Source of the DNA: Helichrysum umbraculigerum
Taxonomy: Eukaryota; Streptophyta; Magnoliopsida; Asterales; Asteraceae
Reading direction: 5' to 3'
Length of the DNA: 64,000 nucleotides
NCBI GenBank assembly: GCA_949592205.1
Contig: CATIUR010000004.1
Coordinates: 94,200,337 to 94,264,336 of the forward strand
The notes beneath the pieces are model-generated. The model did no database searches, had not been told where the DNA came from, and was given only the letters and a program-made list of their open reading frames with translations. The position numbers and the translations under genes were made by a program. Positions 56,884 to 64,000 of this stretch are shown piece after piece. How positions within the stretch are numbered: position 1 is the stretch's first letter; the number at the start of each line of letters is the position of its first letter.

Positions 56884-58832
56884 GAGGAACATTTTCCGAG
56901 TTTGCTTTTTGGAAACAAGAGTCTAACAAGTAATCCTAAGGTATTCTATACCGCTATCCCACACTTAGAGGAACATTGTCCCTAATGTTCTCTTGAGTTG
57001 GGATTTGAGAAAAATCCCACACTTAGAGTTTGAACATATTGGAAAATGTTACTCAAGTGTTTGTTTTGGGCTGGAATCCCACACTTAGTGATAAGCTTAG
57101 GATATGGTATAGATTACTTTGATAAAAATAGAACAAAATGATCATATCAAAACAAGGATAAGAACGAGAAAACTCCCCTATATGGCTACGGCATTGAGCT
57201 GAGCATCTGAAAAGTAGACTGCGTCGGCACCAGTGTATGTTGGCTCAGACTCCGTTTTCATGAAGTGCACTCAAGCTCAAGCGGTATACTCATCATTCAA
57301 AACCATCCACCAACTTCTCTCAAGCATAACTCAAAATAAAAGGATAGATTGTAGAAAATGAAGTGATAACATCATCAGGAAGCAGGCAGAATCAACCAAG
57401 ATAAACCAAATGTTTGGATAGAGATAACGGTCGAGGATCCTAATCATCGTGAGCCACTGATGTAACTTAACAGCTTATGATGATTTGAAAGTGCTGAATC
57501 CTATGGCCCTAATCACCTATCACCAAAGATCTTCTCCGACGAACTGATGGAATGAATGTAATGTTGTTCTTGTCAGACGAGATCTCCAGCTTCCATTTCC
57601 ATCCCGTCTTTAATCTCTTGATATCCAATCCTTGATCAACTTATATTCCTAAGGTTTAGCAATGAATACTTTATAAGCTGGAAAATACTACTAGCGTTGT
57701 GGTGGTTTATGGTCCCCAATGGTGGTAAGGATAAGTGTGAATGGGTGGATGGGTGGGCGGATGTGGCTATGGTGATGGTGGTCCTGGGTTCCATGAAACG
57801 CCCTTCTAGCAACCAAGGATGTGGCAAGGTATGGTTGGATTATGGAATGTTGGGAACATTTGGTGGATGTCGAGGTCATTTGCTTAATGAACAATTCCGA
57901 GAGAACCAGAATGTGTTCATCTTTTGTCTCCTGAAGATATATCATTTCCCTAAGCAATGCTCCAAAATTTCCAAATCTAATGAACGATAATGCTCCCCTT
58001 GTCATTTCTCCATTATACTCAAAGATTCTCCATCCATAGGCGCTAATCCCTGTCTGTTAGACATTTGTACAAACAAGAGAGCAGACAAATATAATCTTAT
58101 AGACATGTGGTTATTCTCTAGGTCATAGACTCACTGGTTTTTTGAAAGATTTTTAAAAGTGAAGGTTTTTGAAGAAAATAAACCAATGTATGACTTCGAG
58201 TCTAATCACATATTAAAAGTGTTAGCCGCCTACAATTTCATTTCAGCATAAGCAACAGATATGGAAATACAAGTAGATTCAGTTAATCAGGTGGCCAAGT
58301 ATAAAGATTTCCAAAGCACATATTTTTAAACGAGTTCGAGCATAATACACACATGGACATACAAATCATGTTATAAGGCATTGGAAGATCTCATGTATGT
58401 TCACAGAAATATATGTAAGTACCTCAAATGCTCGAAATATGTGAGTGGTGTTTATGATGACTAAGGCACCTAGATAACCAAGTTGCTAGCAGGGTTCCAT
58501 GTTTGCAGATGCAGAGAACTTTAGATAATGGTGAAACAGATATAGCAATGAAATCCAAACAAGTGGGAGAGGGAAAGTTTCAGGTTTTTAGCAAAAGATT
58601 GACTTTAAAGTTCAAAACTGTGACTTCAGTGAATATGAAATTTAAGTTCCAAGTCATTTTTGAAAATCATTCCCTTTTTGTTCACATAAACTTAAAAGAA
58701 ATTTTAAACATGCTTTTAGGGTTTCATTTTCTACTTATTGGGGTTAGTTAACTATTACTGATACTAAGTTAGACACGGGTTGCCTCCCGAGAAGCGCTTG
58801 TTTTTGTTCGAGTCTCGAGCCTGACTCTAGCT
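55352..58832 (-). ncRNA. Long structured 3' non-coding region of the pol-less element
   Basis: About 3.5 kb without a credible protein. Minus-strand order: H1-like hairpin 58791-58774; PPT-like words 57088-57076 and 57027-57014; H2 56990-56971 (identical to array copy 1); PPT-like word 56969-56956; H3 56446-56426 (CAACACT-CATCTTT-AGTGTTG); H4 55389-55370; true PPT 55368-55355. A 29-base T run (plus) lies near 56850. The 57100-58760 part has no recognised content. Short frames such as 55927-56193 are low-complexity by-products. Confidence 0.6.
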
Positions 58833-60113
58833 CTATTTCTCAGATGATAACGGTTTACTTGCATCCATCAGTAGATGCAAGTGAAAGTATTGGCGCATAC
58901 CTATATAGTTAAAGCAAGTTATTCCTAGGGTATGTCCAATAAGATGAGAAGGTGCGTAGAAGTGAGTGATTTGTTTTACTTGAGGTATAATAAATCTCTC
59001 AACTTCTTGCACTTTCTCAGTTTGGATGGGTCGGTCAAAGAGGTTCTCATCACTCCATGACGTATACGTCATTATGTAGCGGAGAGATGGTTTGTAGGGA
59101 GATCTTGACGCAGAACCCACCTTACTTCCTATGGTCTCTTGGTTGATGATAGTGTTGTACTCTGGGCATGGAGGTGGGACAGAGTCCATTGACGTCTCTA
59201 ATCTTGTAGCAACATTCTCATCAATTACTTGGGTGACTAGGTTATCTAAGGCAATAGAAGGTTTAATTAGATCAAGGAGTGATTCATTCTGAAAGATATG
59301 TGGGAAAGTGTCAACCACGTCAGTTTGAGTTGGGATGAAATCACTTGTAAGAGTCGGTGCATATTCCTCCCGTCCTTCTGAGTCTTCTTTGTAAATCTCC
59401 TCTTCCGGGCTCTCCATTTCTATCTCCTCATCTACCTCATCGTACTCGTCACCCTGGCCAGTAGTTTCGAGTTGCAGTGGTTCGGAGAGCTCCTCTAGAA
59501 TGAACTCTTCGTCGGTCTTGGACGTTGATAGGTTAAGAATGGGTGGAAATGAGGGTTTAGAAGATTGGGTGGGTGTAGGAGAAAGTTTGCAACCAGACTC
59601 ATGAAAATGAAAGTCTGTGTCAAGTGAGGTAGATGTGGTGTGTGTGTTCATATCATCTTTCTGCAGCCTAAAGTTGGTTCTATCTTGATTCTCATTTCCC
59701 TTACTACTTACTTGTTTTCGTATTTCAGACAGCTTATTAGCACTTCTTCTAAGCATGTCTTCTTGTTCTTTTAGTAATTGTTCAAGTGAGTTAGAAGAGG
59801 GTGAGAAAGCAGCATTACTGCTGAGAAAGGTCAAAGACGTATCTCTCAAGTCAAAACTCTCGTACGGTTGAGGTTCAGATACAGGGTAAGATGAATATGG
59901 GTAGACTTCGAGTGGTTTAGGATAGTAAGGTTGGTATTGATTTTGGAAAGCGTGAGGGTCATATTGATTTTGTATTTGAGGATCTAGGTACCCTACGTTA
60001 TCCACATAATTCCTATTATATCCTTGACATTCGTTGTCTAAGTGGGAATTACTCCTACATCTATCTTGAACAAGACTATCAAATTGATCTATTAATTGTT
60101 GAACATTTTCCAT
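58833..60113 (-). CDS. Sole ORF of the pol-less element, 426 aa, unknown function
   Basis: Intact frame; I place the start at ATG 60113-60111 (MENVQQLIDQFDSL), since the frame upstream is leader sequence. The N-terminal third is Asn/Tyr/Pro/Gln-rich. A short coiled-coil-prone stretch, EQLLKEQEDMLRRSANKLSE, lies at about residues 115-140. The middle is very acidic (EYDEVDEEIEMESPEEEIY), and the C-terminus has SYTSWSDE-like and ERFIIPQVKQITHFY segments. There is no zinc knuckle, no retropepsin and no recognisable capsid fold. It occupies the gag position after the PBS. It could be a diverged Gag-like protein or a new accessory factor. The open frame in a young insertion suggests it is or was recently under use, but that is inference. 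Confidence 0.75.
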   Translation of the reverse strand: MENVQQLIDQFDSLVQDRCRSNSHLDNECQGYNRNYVDNVGYLDPQIQNQYDPHAFQNQYQPYYPKPLEVYPYSSYPVSEPQPYESFDLRDTSLTFLSSNAAFSPSSNSLEQLLKEQEDMLRRSANKLSEIRKQVSSKGNENQDRTNFRLQKDDMNTHTTSTSLDTDFHFHESGCKLSPTPTQSSKPSFPPILNLSTSKTDEEFILEELSEPLQLETTGQGDEYDEVDEEIEMESPEEEIYKEDSEGREEYAPTLTSDFIPTQTDVVDTFPHIFQNESLLDLIKPSIALDNLVTQVIDENVATRLETSMDSVPPPCPEYNTIINQETIGSKVGSASRSPYKPSLRYIMTYTSWSDENLFDRPIQTEKVQEVERFIIPQVKQITHFYAPSHLIGHTLGITCFNYIGMRQYFHLHLLMDASKPLSSEK

Positions 60114-60312
60114 TACCCAAGTTTTAGATAACACAAGAAGAAGGTTTAAGAATTAAAGTTGTAGTATGGAGGGAAGTTATTCTAAGCTACGCTAAGCTAA
60201 ACTACGCTAATCTACGGGCATAAAGTAACTTCGGATAGGGATAGTGAGTCCCAATCCAAAAGGATCTCTTAAAAACTAAATTTGTCTAAACAAGCTCCAA
60301 ATCGTACTACCG

Positions 60313-60330
60313 TCCCCGGCAGCGGCGCCA
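60313..60330 (-). other. Primer binding site of the pol-less element
   Basis: Minus strand TGGCGCCGCTGCCGGGGA, identical to that of array copy 2, six bases after the 5' LTR. Confidence 0.88.
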
Positions 60331-60336
60331 AAAACT

Positions 60337-62734
60337 TGTTACAGCTGAAACGGTCGTTACGCAACAGCTGCAACGGTGTAGTTTTGAATTTATAATTGCC
60401 GGAACCTAAACCTTCCGAACAACCTACTATTACTTGGTACGAGTACCCGATACTAGTAAGTGGTAAGGATGATCCAGGGTCGTTCCTCACGACGGTAGAA
60501 TTGAAACAGAGCTCACTCAGATAACTTAGTAATTAAGCTGGGTTTTGAATAGTTGGATAGGTTTGTATTTGGTTTTCTAATTTATTTAAACTAATAAAAC
60601 ATAAAATAAAAGGGAAGCTAGCATATTTGCAACACTTAAGGATGACGGAGACGTGGCTTATCATGATTTAGGTATGATGTTCAATATGGGGCACATCTAG
60701 GTAACAGACAAATAAACTACAGATGTAAACACTAGGACCCTACTTCTTTAGATAGATTCTAAATCAGTATGTCACTGAGTACCTAGGCTATCGTGATTCT
60801 GATCAGAACAGGCTGCTCAACCCCCCTCACCTGTCTTTGTGGAGACAGTGACCCTTAAAGGGTGCAGGAATAAGGTAACAGACTGCCCATTGGGTTATTC
60901 TGACCGTTCTTAACACCTAAGTCTAAATGTTATTATCTAAACGTGTACTGATCATTATCCTTGTATTCTAAACTATCAGTTTTGTAGAGTCTAGGGGTTT
61001 TAAGAATCCTGAACCACTGCTGGGCTTGACTTTCATCTCTAGACTCATTCCTTACGTTTGATTAGCTCAAATACTTCTGTCATGATCTAGACTCTCCTTT
61101 GCAATCAGTCATTCAGCCCTTGGAACACCAGCGGTGTACAATGCATACTCATTCCACAGCGTACCACACTAGGCACCGTTCACGATGTACTACACATAAA
61201 CAGTTCCACAGACCCTCGTAACCAGGGATATGTTGTAGATTTTATCCCTAGGTACAGGTACGGTGTACTATGTCGAAATGTTTCCATAGCTTCAGTTCCA
61301 GGGGTGGACAGACGGTGTACTGTAACATTTCCACAACTATATTGGTTCCTAGGCCATATTCTAGGGTCTCTAGGTAATCCACAGTGTTGGCACATACGGC
61401 TTTTTCCGGAGCTTCCACGTTGTACTCCACCAGTGGTGTTTCCAAAGCTATACTCAGTATTTCAGCCGAATTATAGTGACAGACACGGCTTCGTACAAAC
61501 ATACAGATAACATATCTACCGTAACTTAGGCCTACAGCTAAGGTGATAGTCACGCGAAGGACTGGAAAGGGTGATCCATAACTAAGTCTAGATACATGAT
61601 AAGTTTAGACAGATACAGAGTTTAACAATTCCATTAATCATACCTAATCATGGCAAACATACAAGAAACTACTCACAAAGCATGGCAATAAACATTTCCA
61701 ACATTAATAGATCACAAATATCAAACAAGAACATTATGACAAATTAATATAAGAAAGGATAGATATTACCGGTAAATGAATGCGAGCAGAATAACACTTG
61801 TATTTCTCCGAATAATATCCCAAGTATTACAAATGCTAGCTTCTACGAATTACATTACATAGCTACTCCTAAAGCGATGGATTCTCTCCCTAATCTTCTA
61901 ACTAGTTTCTAGAGAGAGAAACTAGAGAGAGAACCTAACTACCTACTATTTCTCCTCTAACTCCTAAGAGTAGTGCTAGAGAGAGAAAGCTACTAATTAT
62001 TCTAGTGATAGATGAATGAGTATTGAAGTGTGTGTTGTTGGTGTAGAATGTGTTCAAAATGATGAAATGAGGCTTGTATATATAGGCAACGCACAACCGT
62101 ATCCGTAGACCGTATCCAAACCTTCAAATGCACAACCGTATCGCAAACCCGAATAAAAGTCTGATTTTTATTGACCAAACGCACGATACGGTTGAGCTAG
62201 GGCAAATACGGTTGAACTGGACCATATACGGGAGAGCAAAGGGTGAATACGGGAGAACACAGGCCGTATACGGCTGTGCTAGGCCGTATACGGTCTAGCT
62301 AGGCCGTATACGGTCTGTGCTAGGCCGTATACGGTCTAGTTTGGCCGTATACGGTCTAGTTCTCCCGTATCCTGATTCCTCGGTTCTTCGTTTCTTTGTT
62401 CGGGCGTAATTTCTTCATCCGATGTCCGTTTTGAGCGTTCTTTATATCCCTGAAATCGTAATTGAAAAACGAAGACAATGAGATAAGTTAGAGGTCCTAA
62501 CTCTATGTCTTGCTCAAAAAGTGCTAGAATACGTTAACCGGAAGATTCAATGATTGTTTGTGCTCTATTTTACTCATTTTTAGGTTGTTTTTGTTGATTC
62601 TTGAAACATCGTCTATATTTTAGCCCTCTTGATGAAATGTGACATTTAAGTTCATATTCAAGTGTTTTCATTAATAATAGGGCTAAAATGGTGAGATAAT
62701 GACGCATAAAAACATGACTTTTTACGTGTCATCA
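60337..62734 (-). repeat. 5' LTR of the pol-less element (2398 bp)
   Basis: Near-identical to 52948-55351. TATA (minus) at 62086-62075. The open frames it contains (for example 61248-61553) are duplicated in the other LTR and are not genes. Confidence 0.95.
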
Positions 62735-64000
62735 ACCAATATCTCCCCCTGAGTAGACTGTCCTGAATGCGATCTCAAGACCAGACTCTCCAAAGAAGAT
62801 AACTTCAGTCTCTGTACAGTGAAGTCCGCAAGCAACGTCTCATGAGTCTTCATCAACAGATTGTACGATTCACTCTGCTTGAGTATCTGCTGTGAAAGAA
62901 GAAGATTGCTCGACACCAGCTCTGGAATCTGAGAAGTAAGCTTCTCTAAATCATTTACCCTCGACTCTAAGGATGTAATCCTTTCTGCATCAGTCGTCGG
63001 AGTAACAGGTATCGTCGTTGGTCCAGGCGGTGTGAGAGACTCAATATGCCAGTCTCTGGTCAGCGGTGTATGAGGTTGAGACAAAGCCTGCGTAAGCAAA
63101 CTTGTCGCAAATCTAGCTGCTTTGTTCGTCGAAAAATTAGCTCCACGAACTAGATCAGCAACCTCATGCTGTAAAGTCAAACACAATTAAAATCAGTTAT
63201 TTTTACAGATTACTCTGTCTCAAACTCTAATTAATTGCATAACACTCATAGTTATAGAACTTATATCTCATACCTGAAGCGGTAAAGACATCGGTTCAGT
63301 AACCACCGGTGCATCCATCTCCACCTGCAGTGTATCCTGAGCAACTGTATACAGAAGTAACTGTCTCAGTTCAACTCCTGATAAACAACAAGTTAAGATT
63401 ATTTAACTTTTATAATCAATACTAACCTTCTCGAATAGTCAACGTTCTCGGACGCTTCATCAAAGGAATCTCAACTTCCTCAGTACCTTCCTCCATAACA
63501 CTCTTACCTTTTCTCTTCCTTTCAGAAACAGATGGAGAAGGAGAAGGTGTATTCTCAGAATCATCATCAGAAGCCGTCTCACCATCACGACCTCTAGATG
63601 ATCTAACAGGATCCTAAAATTTAAATATATTAAACATTTATGATTAGCGTAAGCTCTATCATACAAGTTCTATATATTTAAGATTAATCAGATATAATAC
63701 CTCAGTCGGTACTTCAACTGATCTATCAAGATGTATCTGCTCATCCTCAAGTAATATAACTTCTGGATTTGCAGCCTCAGCTTCAGCTTCCTGTTCGTGT
63801 AATGATATTTATATTTTAAAATCAGAAATAATATTCAATTTACTAAATATCTAATATCAGAATCATTATATAATAATATTATACATCTATGATTAATAAA
63901 AACAATCTATCAACTAAGCATCTATATTATCACATAAATAAAAGATTACCTCATGTGGTGCTAAATAACTCTCAATATCTTGAAGCAAAGGATTGGTCGC

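Larger units (their letters stand above)
52948..62734 (-). mobile_element. Complete pol-less Athila-like LTR element (9787 bp), TSD ACCAA
   Basis: Two LTRs (52948-55351 and 60337-62734), PBS, PPT and a perfect ACCAA duplication (52943-52947, 62735-62739). The 4985-bp internal region encodes only one ORF (58833-60113), without protease, RT or integrase, so the element must be mobilised in trans. It shares PBS type, LTR start, PPT, post-ORF hairpin and 3' hairpin series with the 13245-35209 array. The LTRs differ by only a handful of substitutions plus two short repeat-unit length changes, so the insertion is recent. It interrupts an exon of the surrounding ORF. Confidence 0.95.
47537..64000 (-). 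mobile_element. Copia element with an intron-containing 3' ORF, host of two later insertions
   Basis: From left to right on plus: 3' LTR, PPT, then an ORF of at least six exons read on the minus strand and running off the right edge. Removing the solo LTR (49143-51105) and the 9.8-kb element (52948-62734), together with one TSD copy each, leaves about 4.7 kb of this element in the window. No pol is visible, so assignment to Copia rests on the PPT/LTR junction AAGGGGGAGTC|TGTTGGG, characteristic of SIRE-like elements. Whether the multi-exon ORF belongs to the element or is a captured gene is unresolved. Confidence 0.6.
49062..64000 (-). pseudogene. Multi-exon ORF of unknown function, split by two retroelement insertions
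   Basis: Exons on the minus strand: (64000)-63950, 63790-63701, 63614-63427, 63377-63274, 63168 to 62740 joined across the 9.8-kb insertion to 52942-52743, and 52078 to 51111 joined across the solo LTR to 49142-49062. Donors (GTAATC, GTATTA, GTTAGT, GTATGA, GTAAGA) and acceptors are canonical, and the phases agree. Exceptions are a one-base insertion near 63600 in the third exon and a TAG at 52017-52019. The protein is acidic and Ser-rich at the N-terminus, has a coiled coil (RITSLESRVNDLEKL), then a basic stretch (RKRDQDKDDD) and an acidic segment. The C-terminal domain contains DIIGWYYDSDLKLFAIKRF, KLKYWGVDAGTGEA and HLMNLSKEDMIMLYKN. No known domain. It resembles, from memory, extra ORFs of Asteraceae Copia elements. 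Confidence 0.6.

Noticed and set aside
57691..58005. 104-codon minus frame with a His run in the pol-less element
   Set aside because: No recognisable domain; overlapping open frames on both strands indicate non-coding composition.

Overview
This is nuclear DNA of a flowering plant, most likely a eudicot; Asteraceae is my best guess from the style of the retroelements, but that is recall and not proof. It is an AT-rich accessory region in which roughly four fifths of the bases belong to LTR retrotransposons, many nested in one another. Only scraps of ordinary plant genes remain, and all of those I recognise are broken.

Left block (1-8776), all on the minus strand: the 5' half of a Ty1/Copia element (integrase start, protease, gag, leader, PBS, 383-bp LTR) lies inside a truncated Athila-like LTR (4668-6934). 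That LTR in turn interrupts the gag gene of a Ty3 element whose LTR is 8145-8776. Between 8777 and 13244 lie minus-strand exon-like segments, partly tandemly duplicated, and a broken plus-strand exon resembling DMS3-type SMC-hinge proteins.

Central block (13245-35209): an Athila-type Ty3 array with the order LTR, internal, LTR, internal, LTR, flanked by a perfect 5-bp duplication (TATGC). The two internal regions are near-identical. They share one stop and one frameshift in pol and also carry private lesions. Just to the right are the first exons of a decayed WAC/DDT-domain chromatin-remodelling gene (35740-37563).

Right-centre (40893-47360): the 3' end of a SIRE-like Copia element (coiled-coil ORF, PPT, 947-bp LTR) split by a 2.39-kb solo LTR with TSD AAAAC, then a truncated Hsp70 pseudogene and a MITE sitting in a TA microsatellite.

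Right block (47537-64000): a minus-strand Copia element carrying a multi-exon ORF just upstream of its polypurine tract. That ORF is interrupted twice: by a 1.96-kb solo LTR (TSD AAATC) and by a complete, very young, 9.8-kb Athila-like element (TSD ACCAA). The young element has no pol and encodes one 426-residue protein of unknown function.

The most interesting signal is in the 3' non-coding part shared by the coding-rich Athila array and the pol-less 9.8-kb element. Both carry the same ordered set of four hairpins and four copies of a PPT-like 14-mer. One hairpin keeps its pairing through three compensatory base-pair changes around an identical loop, which points to a conserved RNA structure that related elements may share in trans. 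Boundaries come from LTR ends, target-site duplications, PBS and PPT read directly. Family names rest on motif recognition without any database search.
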